Translations under genes and position numbers: made by a program | Shown: one piece after another, positions 1 through 6,016 of the stretch | Layout: each line of letters opens with the position of its first letter | Position numbering within the stretch: the stretch's first letter is position 1 | DNA from: Bdellovibrionales bacterium | Lineage (GTDB): Bacteria; Bdellovibrionota; Bdellovibrionia; Bdellovibrionales; JAMPXM01 | Reading direction: 5' to 3' | DNA: 7,319 bases | NCBI GenBank assembly: GCA_005793615.1 | Contig: SXRI01000126.1 | Location: 1 to 7,319 of the forward strand | The notes under the pieces: model-generated | Seen by the model: the letters and a program-made list of their open reading frames with translations, nothing else | Databases searched by the model: none | Told to the model about the DNA's origin: nothing

Positions 1-2
1 CA

Positions 3-2186
3 TCATGCGGGCAAAGCCTGCCATGGTGGGATGAGAACTGGACTTGCAGGCGAAGACCAGAAAGGTGCCGTCCTGATCCTTTTCAGGAAAAGTGTCATGA
101 GTTGCAACCAAAATAAAAGGCCGACCGTGATAGCCTCAATCAAGCCTGTATTGAAAATTCTTAGCCATTGGCGCGCGCCAAGGAGGCGCTCTTTGGGTGG
201 GCGAGGTTTTTCTTTCATGATGTCTTTACTCACGGGGTCGGCGAGTAGAGCTAGTCCTGGTAAGGCATCGGTAACCAGGTTGATCCACAAAAGATGCGGT
301 GCTAAGAGTGGCAACTGAGAACCAGTGACCGAGGCCCCGAAGACGATGAGCAGTTCGCCAAGATTTCCACTGAGAAGATACAGTACGGCTTTCCGGATGT
401 TGGCATAGACCGCGCGGCCCTCACGAACAGCGGCGATGATTGTGGCAAAATTGTCGTCGGCAAGCACCAGGTCGGCCGACTGCCTGGTCACCTGGGTGCC
501 TGCCTTGCCCATGGCGATACCAATGTGGGCTTCGCGCAGTGCTGGAGCGTCGTTAACACCGTCTCCGGTCATGGCGACGATGGCGCCACGGTCCTTCCAA
601 TCACGAACAATTCGCAGCTTATCTTCAGGTGTGGCACGGGCGTGAACTTTGCCGGTGGGGTCCTCGCCTGCGATCAGAAGACCGAGTTCATGGGCAATAG
701 CCGTAGCAGTTTGGGGATGGTCGCCGGTGATCATCACCGGTAAGATTCCTGCGGTTCGCGCCTCAGCCAGGGCTTCGCTAATCCCCGGGCGCGGTGGATC
801 AGCCATGCCGATGAGACCGAGTAGTTCGAGATTGGTCTCATTGTCACTGCCACCGACGGCTACCGCGAGAACACGAAGACCGCGTGAGCTCATTTCGCTC
901 AGTTTCGCCTGTGTCGCCGAAAGGCTAAGCTCGCCTTCCCGGCAGAGCGGCAACAAACTCTCGAAAGCGCCCTTGTAGTAGGTTCTGCCGTCTTTACGAG
1001 TGATCGACATTCGCTTGCGATCTGAGTCAAAAGGTTCGACCTTAATTCGTGGATTCTGGCGCTCGAGAGTTTCTCTACTGAGGCCAATTCGCTCGGATTC
1101 AAGTAAGATGGCGATTTCGGTCGGGTCACCGACGTCACGTTCTCGATCGGCTCCGAGACTTGCATCACAGCAAGAAGCGGCCGCATGTAAGAGACGCTGC
1201 TTATCGAGAGCCCAGAGTTCGCGGACGCGCATTTGCCCGGTCGTCAGGGTTCCTGTTTTATCGGTGCATATCACGGTAACACTGCCGAGTGTTTCGACGC
1301 CTGGCAAGTTGCGAACCAAGCCGTTGAGCTTCGCCATTCTCTGCACACCGATAGCCAGTGCCACGGTCACGATCGCGGGCATGCCCTCGGGAACGGCGGC
1401 GACACCAAGTGAGATCGCGAACACCAACATCTCGATCCACGGTCGCTGTTGCGAGATGCCGAGCGCAAACACAAAGGCAACGACAGCAAGGCAGAGAAAG
1501 AGCAGTACTCGACCAGTGCTCGCCAGCTGAATCTGCAAGGGCGTTTTTTCTTCTTGCGCAGTTTCAAGGAGATGAGCGACCTTTCCGAGTTCGGCACTCA
1601 TCCCTGTGGCGAGAACTTCGATTTGCGCGGTTCCGGAGGCGACAACCGTGCCCATAAATGCAAAACCGGTACGATCCGAAATGCTCTCAGCCGTGGTGTT
1701 GCCGCCGGCTGCCTTATTGACCGGTAAACTCTCTCCGGTGAGTGCGGCCTCATTGGTAGTGAAGCGTGAGCCTTCTAGGATGCGGCCATCGGCGGCAATG
1801 ACGTCACCGGCCTCAAGGAGAAGCCGATCCCCTGGTACGACTTCTGTTGCGGCGATCTCGACAGGGCGGGCGTCGCGAAGCACGCGGGCGCGAGGCGCAG
1901 TCAATTGCGCCAACGCATGAATCGCCGTTTCGGCTCGGTAGTCTTGAAAAAAACCGATTAGAGCATTGAGTGTCAAAATCGTCGCAATCGCAACCGCTTC
2001 ACCCCATTCACCGAGAGCGCCGGCGATCACACAGGCGAAGATCAAGATCAAAACCAATGGGCTTTCAAACTGTTGAAGTAAAAGCAACCAAGGTGAGTCT
2101 CGGCCCTTGGTCTTGACTTGATTGGGGCCGTACTGACGAAGTCGTGCTGCTGCCTCATAGGCGGTGAGTCCGCTTAGGTTAGCCAT
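3..2186 (-). CDS. P2-type cation-transporting ATPase (Ca2+/cation pump), frame ends early after TM7
   Basis: This is an inner-membrane P-type ATPase that couples ATP hydrolysis to cation transport, probably Ca2+ or a similar divalent ion. The visible order is: N-terminal cation-ATPase domain (residues 1-40); TM1-TM2 (about 42-82); actuator domain with TGES at 150-153; TM3-TM4 (about 227-280) with PEGMP at 266-270; phosphorylation site DKTGT at Asp309; nucleotide-domain KGAFE near 405; MITGD at 485; hinge TGDGVNDAP at 540; TM5-TM6 (about 601-648); TM7 (about 677-697). Residues equivalent to the SERCA cation ligands are present: Glu267 (TM4), Asn608 and Glu611 (TM5), and Asn636, Thr639 and Asp640 (TM6). 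From about residue 698 the protein leaves the family pattern and stops at 727. Relatives are usually about 850-900 residues with TM8-TM10, so a frameshift or true truncation is likely. The ATG lies inside the end of corA with no clear Shine-Dalgarno sequence, which suggests translational coupling. Ion specificity is inferred, not proven. Confidence 0.93.
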   Translation of the reverse strand: MANLSGLTAYEAAARLRQYGPNQVKTKGRDSPWLLLLQQFESPLVLILIFACVIAGALGEWGEAVAIATILTLNALIGFFQDYRAETAIHALAQLTAPRARVLRDARPVEIAATEVVPGDRLLLEAGDVIAADGRILEGSRFTTNEAALTGESLPVNKAAGGNTTAESISDRTGFAFMGTVVASGTAQIEVLATGMSAELGKVAHLLETAQEEKTPLQIQLASTGRVLLFLCLAVVAFVFALGISQQRPWIEMLVFAISLGVAAVPEGMPAIVTVALAIGVQRMAKLNGLVRNLPGVETLGSVTVICTDKTGTLTTGQMRVRELWALDKQRLLHAAASCCDASLGADRERDVGDPTEIAILLESERIGLSRETLERQNPRIKVEPFDSDRKRMSITRKDGRTYYKGAFESLLPLCREGELSLSATQAKLSEMSSRGLRVLAVAVGGSDNETNLELLGLIGMADPPRPGISEALAEARTAGILPVMITGDHPQTATAIAHELGLLIAGEDPTGKVHARATPEDKLRIVRDWKDRGAIVAMTGDGVNDAPALREAHIGIAMGKAGTQVTRQSADLVLADDNFATIIAAVREGRAVYANIRKAVLYLLSGNLGELLIVFGASVTGSQLPLLAPHLLWINLVTDALPGLALLADPVSKDIMKEKPRPPKERLLGARQWLRIFNTGLIEAITVGLLFWLQLMTLFLKRIRTAPFWSSPASPVLIPPWQALPA

Positions 2187-3088
2187 TTTTTATTGCGTAG
2201 CCACAGAAAGATCCCGGCTTCGATAGCGGTCATAAGTGCCAGTGCTGCGGGATAGCCCCAGGCTTGTTGTAGTTCCGGCATGAAAGTGAAGTTCATTCCG
2301 TAAACCCCGGTGATGAGATTAAGTGGTAGTAAGAAAATACTGACGATCGTGAGCAGACGCACGAGATCGTTGGTACGACTGGAGCTCAAGGTGATCGATA
2401 GCTGAACGAGATCGCCGGCGGTTTCGACCAAATCGTCAGCGTTATAAAAGAGCCTCTCGATTTCCTCCTTGAGGCTCTGAATTGCCGGTGAAGAAGGGTC
2501 ACCGAGTTTAGTTACGGACGGTAGAACATCTCGTGTGAGGCGCAGCATACGTTTAAAGAGTGTGGCGCGTTTTTTGGCGAGAAACGCGACAGAAAGCACA
2601 TTTGACGATGTCGCCGACCTGGTTTCCTGGAAGATCGCGTCTTCAAGATTATCAATGGCGACTGTCGCTCGATCGATGGGAGCCTCGAATGTAAACAAAG
2701 CCTCACCAATGATTTCATAAAGTGCTGTGCCGAGATCACTGTGAGGCGTTAGGTGTTTTTGCGACCACTCGGTCCAAAGCTCATCAAACCAATCAAGGCG
2801 CGTGCGGTGAACCGTGATGAGAAAATTATCACCCCAAAAAATGGCGACCTTCCGGGTTGCGGCGCCAATTTCAGTGGTGGAGTCTGTGGCATCTTGGTCG
2901 TAAGCGCGCACAATCATAAAACCGCCGGATGGCGTGCGCGCGAACTTGGGCAGGTGATCGGGCGACAGACACTCTTCGGCCATTTGAATCGGTATGCCAT
3001 ACTGCCGACTGAGGCCCGTGAGTTCCTCAGTGGTCGGATGTTGGATGTCGAGCCAATGTGCGGGACCGAATTCGATCTTGCGTAGCAT
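2174..3088 (-). CDS. corA: CorA-family divalent cation (Mg2+/Co2+/Zn2+) transporter
   Basis: This 304-residue protein is a CorA/MIT-family inner-membrane channel, a family that forms pentamers moving Mg2+ and related divalent ions. The large soluble N-terminal part (about residues 1-240) includes long helical stretches rich in charged residues. Two C-terminal membrane helices follow: the first (about 243-263) ends in the signature YGMN motif, followed by F and the loop MPEL, and the second is about 278-297. The protein ends with a short basic tail (RNKKWLT), as is usual for the family, and the length is normal. An AAGG sequence 9 bases before the ATG is an acceptable ribosome site. The stop overlaps the start of the downstream ATPase by 13 bases (2174-2186), so the two are almost certainly one operon. 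The family is certain; whether the ion is Mg2+, Co2+ or Zn2+, and whether flow is in or out, cannot be read from the sequence. Confidence 0.95.
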   Translation of the reverse strand: MLRKIEFGPAHWLDIQHPTTEELTGLSRQYGIPIQMAEECLSPDHLPKFARTPSGGFMIVRAYDQDATDSTTEIGAATRKVAIFWGDNFLITVHRTRLDWFDELWTEWSQKHLTPHSDLGTALYEIIGEALFTFEAPIDRATVAIDNLEDAIFQETRSATSSNVLSVAFLAKKRATLFKRMLRLTRDVLPSVTKLGDPSSPAIQSLKEEIERLFYNADDLVETAGDLVQLSITLSSSRTNDLVRLLTIVSIFLLPLNLITGVYGMNFTFMPELQQAWGYPAALALMTAIEAGIFLWLRNKKWLT

Positions 3089-3198
3089 TTGGTGAAACCT
3101 TGGTTGGGGTCTTCACCTATCTAACTAAGATCTTGCGAAATTGGATATGTTTTTTTTCACCATTTGGGCGGGCCGCATGCGCCGGCTCTATTGTGGCG

Positions 3199-3223
3199 GC
3201 TCACTTACATAACGCAAGTGAGC
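3199..3223. repeat. 8-base perfect inverted repeat (hairpin) downstream of the secreted-protein pair
   Basis: Arms GCTCACTT (3199-3206) and AAGTGAGC (3216-3223) pair perfectly around a 9-base loop. The hairpin starts 18 bases after the stop codon of the 141-residue secreted protein on the minus strand. No T-tract follows on that strand, so it is not a textbook intrinsic terminator. It could instead be an mRNA 3'-end stabiliser, a Rho-associated end or an operator for corA. The rest of the 3089-3240 gap holds an 8-T run (3150-3157) and an AAGATCTT palindrome (3127-3134). No convincing corA promoter is visible there. Confidence 0.5.
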
Positions 3224-3240
3224 GCTGCGGTAACGAAGTG

Positions 3241-3666
3241 TTATCGATTTTGGAGAGTTTTGATGAGATTTTGGCAGGTCGCCACGGCCTCAGTAACGTT
3301 AGGCGCACCAAGTTTTGTGCCATCAGTATCCGTGCAACCTTGAGCGGCAACGAGATCTTTGAGGGCTTCAACCATGCTACAACTTACGATCACCGAGAAA
3401 ACACCAAGATCTTTGCGCTGACCTTCCTCGAGAATCCGCTGCAGAGCCGTTTTCGGATTCTTCAGGATACCGCGCAGGCTGGCGCCGGCCTCTTGAACCT
3501 CTTTGATTTCCTTTGCAGTGGTGCCTGTCGGGTACTGGTAATGACAAACGGCCTGATAGTAGATCTCAATTCGTTTCAATTGTTCTTCTTGCTCACTGCT
3601 GGCAGTTGCGAGTTGGGCGACACTGACCGCCGCCAATAATACAAGAACCTTGGAAAGATATTTCAT
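3241..3666 (-). CDS. Small exported protein of unknown function, four cysteines
   Basis: I do not recognise the family of this 141-residue protein. Residues 1-22 form a clear Sec signal peptide: Lys2 and Lys6, then a hydrophobic stretch LVLLAAVSVAQLA, with a likely signal peptidase I cut after the Ala-Thr-Ala at 20-22. The mature part is about 119 residues, mostly helix-forming and charged. It has four cysteines (41, 96, 111, 131), an even number that would suit two disulfides in the periplasm or outside the cell. There is no lipobox and no other membrane segment. AAGGGA precedes the ATG at good spacing. It follows the 149-residue secreted gene by only 19 bases on the same strand, so the two are probably co-transcribed. 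A long open frame on the opposite strand is treated as a shadow, because this frame has the signal peptide and ribosome site. Confidence 0.8.
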   Translation of the reverse strand: MKYLSKVLVLLAAVSVAQLATASSEQEEQLKRIEIYYQAVCHYQYPTGTTAKEIKEVQEAGASLRGILKNPKTALQRILEEGQRKDLGVFSVIVSCSMVEALKDLVAAQGCTDTDGTKLGAPNVTEAVATCQNLIKTLQNR

Positions 3667-3685
3667 ACTGGTTTCCCTTATTTTT

Positions 3686-4135
3686 TTAGTTACTACGAAC
3701 CGCTACGAAGCAGTCGGCAGAATCGCCGCCTTGCTCACGAAAGATGACTTTGGCGCGTGCGATGAAGAGGCCCGGGGCGACGTTGGTGAGACTGAGAGTC
3801 TGCTGAACTCCGCCGAATGAATTGCGGAAAGTTTCAGTTATCACACCTTCGCGTGTCGTTTCGGTTTCAACTGTGAAGTTGGCTTGTGCGGGGGCATTGA
3901 TCGGAAACGGTAAGTGTGACTTGATGACGATGGTGTTAATGCCTTGTGAGCGGCCGCGACCGATCTCAATCGCCACTGAGCACTCGCTTTTGTCGATCAA
4001 CTGACCTTGTACGCTGCTTTGGCCGCCCATAGCAGCCTGGAACTTCTGCAGGACCTCAGCGCCAGTGATTGTTCGCGGAGCAGCCAAGGCTGAGGAGCTA
4101 ACGAGAAGGGCGAGTAGGGTAAAGAGTGTTTTCAT
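3686..4135 (-). CDS. Small exported protein of unknown function, two cysteines
   Basis: I do not recognise the family of this 149-residue protein. It has a classic Sec signal peptide (Lys2, hydrophobic core LFTLLALLVSSSALA, Ala-Leu-Ala at 16-18, cut before Ala19). The mature chain is rich in Thr, Val, Gly and Asn and looks largely beta-stranded, in contrast to the helical partner downstream. Its only two cysteines, 52 and 142, could form one disulfide linking the two ends of the domain. AAGGA (4145-4149) lies 9 bases before the ATG. A good sigma70-like promoter sits at 4186-4214, which makes this the first gene of a two-gene unit with the 141-residue secreted protein 19 bases downstream. It is transcribed divergently from a TetR-family gene, so control by that regulator is plausible but inferred. 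Confidence 0.82.
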   Translation of the reverse strand: MKTLFTLLALLVSSSALAAPRTITGAEVLQKFQAAMGGQSSVQGQLIDKSECSVAIEIGRGRSQGINTIVIKSHLPFPINAPAQANFTVETETTREGVITETFRNSFGGVQQTLSLTNVAPGLFIARAKVIFREQGGDSADCFVAVRSN

Positions 4136-4185
4136 AAGTAAATTTCCTTAGTTAAGTTATTGTTCAAGTTAACATGACGCCTTAC

Positions 4186-4214
4186 GTTATATTATCAGTT
4201 TCGCTTAATTTCAA
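4186..4214 (-). promoter_or_regulatory. Sigma70-like promoter for the secreted-protein pair
   Basis: On the minus strand, TTGAAA (-35, 4209-4214) is followed after exactly 17 bases by TATAAC (-10, 4186-4191). Transcription would begin near 4179, leaving a leader of about 43 bases that contains the AAGGA ribosome site. Both hexamers are close to consensus and the spacing is ideal. Downstream of the -10 lie short inverted arms GTTAA (4151-4155) and TTAAC (4169-4173), a possible but unproven regulator site. Confidence 0.6.
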
Positions 4215-4221
4215 TAATTAA

Positions 4222-4252
4222 TTGCTAAAAAAAGCAAAAATGTAATTAATAT
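4222..4252 (+). promoter_or_regulatory. Possible promoter of the TetR-family gene
   Basis: TTGCTA (4222-4227) and TAATAT (4247-4252) could act as -35 and -10, but the 19-base spacer is long and the region is so AT-rich that several other -10 choices exist. The resulting leader would be short, under 20 bases, and would contain the GAGG ribosome site. This is a weak call. Confidence 0.25.
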
Positions 4253-4256
4253 TAAT
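4245..4256. promoter_or_regulatory. 12-base perfect palindrome, candidate TetR operator
   Basis: ATTAATATTAAT is its own reverse complement. It overlaps the candidate -10 of the TetR-family gene and lies about 20 bases before its start codon, a usual place for autorepression by this family. A second dyad, TTGCT (4222-4226) with AGCAA (4233-4237), sits just upstream. AT-rich DNA makes such palindromes easily by chance, so the operator role is inference. Confidence 0.3.
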
Positions 4257-4276
4257 ATGTCAAAAGTGAGGTCAGT

Positions 4277-4921
4277 TTGGCGAAGCGAGTTCGAACCACA
4301 AAGGCAGGCGTCACGCAAGGCTCTGAGGTACAGGTGGTTCGCGCCTATGTCGAACTCTGTTACGAAGTGGGAGCCGACAACATTACGATTCAAAAAATCG
4401 CTGATCGGGCCAAGGTCGCCTTTGGAACTGTTCGTTACTATTTTGCCAATGAAGAAAAAGCTCTGCATGACGAAGCAATTAAATTGGTACTCACCCACTC
4501 CTATCAGGTCATCGAGGAGATCTTCTTTGAACTTCGGCGAAAGAGTACCTTTGATCCCATAGATGCCTATGTCGATACAATGTTTCAGTGGATTGCTGAG
4601 CATCCGGATGAAGGTGCTTTTCTTATTTACTTCTATTATCTGTCGGCGACGCGCCTTGGATTAGGCATGCGCGCTAGTGAAACAGTCGACAAGGCCCGGC
4701 TTCGGGTCGAAGGACTCCTGCATGAAGCCGTTGGTAAAGGGCTTTATGAGCCAGTAGTAAATGCTGCCGAGACAGCCGCGACCATTCATGCTCTGACGAT
4801 CGGTTTTGGTTTTATCGCGCTGACCTTCAGTGATCACAAGCAATTCAATGTTCAGCGAGAGTTCTGTCGAAGATCGGTAAAACAACTGCTTCGCCCGCGT
4901 CAGGCGCAGTCGATGGCGTGA
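4277..4921 (+). CDS. TetR/AcrR-family transcriptional regulator
   Basis: This 214-residue protein has the normal length and layout of a TetR-family repressor. The N-terminal DNA-binding domain carries the family helix-turn-helix at about residues 36-64: ITIQKIADRAKV as the first helix, then FGTVRYYF as the recognition helix, followed by NEEKAL. The C-terminal helical domain (about 70-205) would bind a ligand and form dimers; its ligand cannot be guessed. The start is TTG at 4277, with GAGG (4268-4271) 5 bases upstream. An in-frame TAA at 4253 and no other in-frame start codon before 4277 rule out a longer protein. A nearby ATG at 4257 is in another frame. It is divergent from the secreted-protein pair, and its last 77 bases overlap the convergent downstream gene. 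Autoregulation and control of the divergent pair are inferred from layout only. Confidence 0.93.
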   Translation: MAKRVRTTKAGVTQGSEVQVVRAYVELCYEVGADNITIQKIADRAKVAFGTVRYYFANEEKALHDEAIKLVLTHSYQVIEEIFFELRRKSTFDPIDAYVDTMFQWIAEHPDEGAFLIYFYYLSATRLGLGMRASETVDKARLRVEGLLHEAVGKGLYEPVVNAAETAATIHALTIGFGFIALTFSDHKQFNVQREFCRRSVKQLLRPRQAQSMA

Positions 4922-5888
4922 ACTTAAGACGTTTGCGGAGATGAACTGCAAGCTCTCGGCCGGTCGTCCACAAAATGTACTCGGCATCTTGATTTCCGGG
5001 CACGGTAAATTTCTCAGTCGCTTTAAAACCATAGAGTCTATGGAAGTGTCGAACATGACCTTGTGAGGCCACATGGGCTACGAAGATCGCGTCGGGATAG
5101 ACATCGGCGAAGTTCTTTAACCAAAACGCTTCGATGAGTCTCTGCGCCCGGGACTTCTTATCTAGCGGGCCCTCTAAAGAGTACTTGCCGACTTCGAAGA
5201 CCTTCATACCTGCGCGCACCGCACGACGAAGAAAGAGCTCCACCTTGAGTAAGGACAATCCGCGGATTGCGTTGATTCGTTGAAAAGGCAGCGGGCTGCC
5301 TTCCACCGGGTCACCCGGTTCCACTGGAGAGAACTGCAGACCGAATGGTCGCTTTGAACCATCGAAGATTCGCATCGAACCAAAATCACCGACGGTGCCG
5401 AGAGAGAGCCGACTTCGCTCGTTCTCCAACTGGCGATCAACCTCCTTGAGATCGACGATTAATCGCTGACGAATCACGCCCTCATAATGGGAATAGACTT
5501 GTTCGTAAAAAGGCTCTGAGTCGACGCTGGTAAAACCACCCATGCGCGAAATTCCGGGTATTGGCATCTCGCGATCACCGGGATATCCAATATAGTCGCG
5601 ATTAGGTTTGGAACTTGTAAGGAACTTCACCGAGCCATTTTCTAGATATTTTGTCACCGGCGGGAACGGAATATTCCACGCAAAGCGCAAGTCCTCCTCA
5701 GGAGTTTTTCCGGTCAAGTTGTCGTAGAATAGATTGGTGAACTCATCAAACAGGATTTTTCTCTGTTCTACCGCCGTCTTCTGTTGTGCCCTTGGGGAAT
5801 CCGGAGCGAGTATATTTACGCATTGGTTGGCCTTGCCAACGGCGGGAAAAGATAGCGAAAGGCCAATAACGAGCGTCAGTCTTTGCAT
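4845..5888 (-). CDS. Exported protein with a possible GNAT/N-acyltransferase-like C-terminal half
   Basis: The exact family is not recognised. I place the start at the ATG at 5888 (347 residues): GGA lies 9 bases upstream, and the protein then opens with a good signal peptide, MQRLTLVIGLSLSFPAVGKA, cut before NQC. An in-frame ATG at 5912 adds eight residues but has no ribosome site. The middle (about residues 45-160 of the mature frame) is charged and helical. The C-terminal half reads like an acyltransferase fold: a strand at MKVFEVGKYSL, then a helix with RAQRLIEAFW, a strand at AIFVAHVA, and a helix-turn HVRHFHRLYGF before ATEKF. The HRLYGF turn is typical of GNAT and FeeM-like N-acyl amino acid synthases, but the usual acetyl-CoA loop (Q/R-x-x-G-x-G/A) is not evident. 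The 3' end overlaps the convergent TetR gene by 77 bases. The gene is near certain; the fold assignment is tentative. Confidence 0.8.
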   Translation of the reverse strand: MQRLTLVIGLSLSFPAVGKANQCVNILAPDSPRAQQKTAVEQRKILFDEFTNLFYDNLTGKTPEEDLRFAWNIPFPPVTKYLENGSVKFLTSSKPNRDYIGYPGDREMPIPGISRMGGFTSVDSEPFYEQVYSHYEGVIRQRLIVDLKEVDRQLENERSRLSLGTVGDFGSMRIFDGSKRPFGLQFSPVEPGDPVEGSPLPFQRINAIRGLSLLKVELFLRRAVRAGMKVFEVGKYSLEGPLDKKSRAQRLIEAFWLKNFADVYPDAIFVAHVASQGHVRHFHRLYGFKATEKFTVPGNQDAEYILWTTGRELAVHLRKRLKFTPSTAPDAGEAVVLPIFDRTLAEH

Positions 5889-5974
5889 AAGAGAGTTTCC
5901 AGTTGGCCTCATAGCGTGAACGAAGCATCAAGAATTGTGCCTCGTTTCTCGGTATTCACGATGGGATGGACGAG

Positions 5975-6013
5975 CGTAAAGCGTAGAACTTATCGACAGA
6001 GCGGCGCTTTACG
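5975..6013. repeat. 9-base perfect inverted repeat just after the porin stop
   Basis: CGTAAAGCG (5975-5983) pairs perfectly with CGCTTTACG (6005-6013) across a 21-base loop. The repeat begins three bases past the porin stop codon (6017-6019) on the minus strand and lies in the gap before the exported-protein gene. The following minus-strand bases are GC-mixed with no T-tract, so an intrinsic terminator is not well supported. A 3'-end processing or stabilising hairpin, or an operator for the downstream gene, are alternatives. No clear promoter is visible in the rest of the 5889-6016 gap. Confidence 0.5.
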
Positions 6014-6016
6014 TTG

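Noticed and set aside
1000..1530. 176-codon plus-strand open frame
   Set aside because: Fully antisense to the conserved core of the P-type ATPase. Its Arg/Ser-rich composition is typical of a shadow frame.
3150..3157. Run of eight T on the plus strand as a terminator
   Set aside because: No stable hairpin precedes it on the plus strand and no plus-strand gene ends there. On the minus strand it reads as A.
3058..3639. 193-codon plus-strand open frame opposite the secreted protein and corA leader
   Set aside because: It is antisense to a gene with a signal peptide and ribosome site, has no recognisable domain and starts inside corA. It is a shadow frame.
4257..4562. Plus-strand frame starting with ATG at 4257
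   Set aside because: Out of frame with the TetR protein, which has the recognisable domain. The ribosome site fits the TTG at 4277.
4211..4603. 130-codon minus-strand open frame opposite the TetR helix-turn-helix
   Set aside because: It lies opposite a clear TetR DNA-binding domain, runs into the intergenic region carrying the opposing promoter, and has no family features.
4845..5912. Start of the exported protein at ATG 5912
   Set aside because: There is no ribosome site upstream, and it would add eight residues before an otherwise well-formed signal peptide. Kept only as an alternative.
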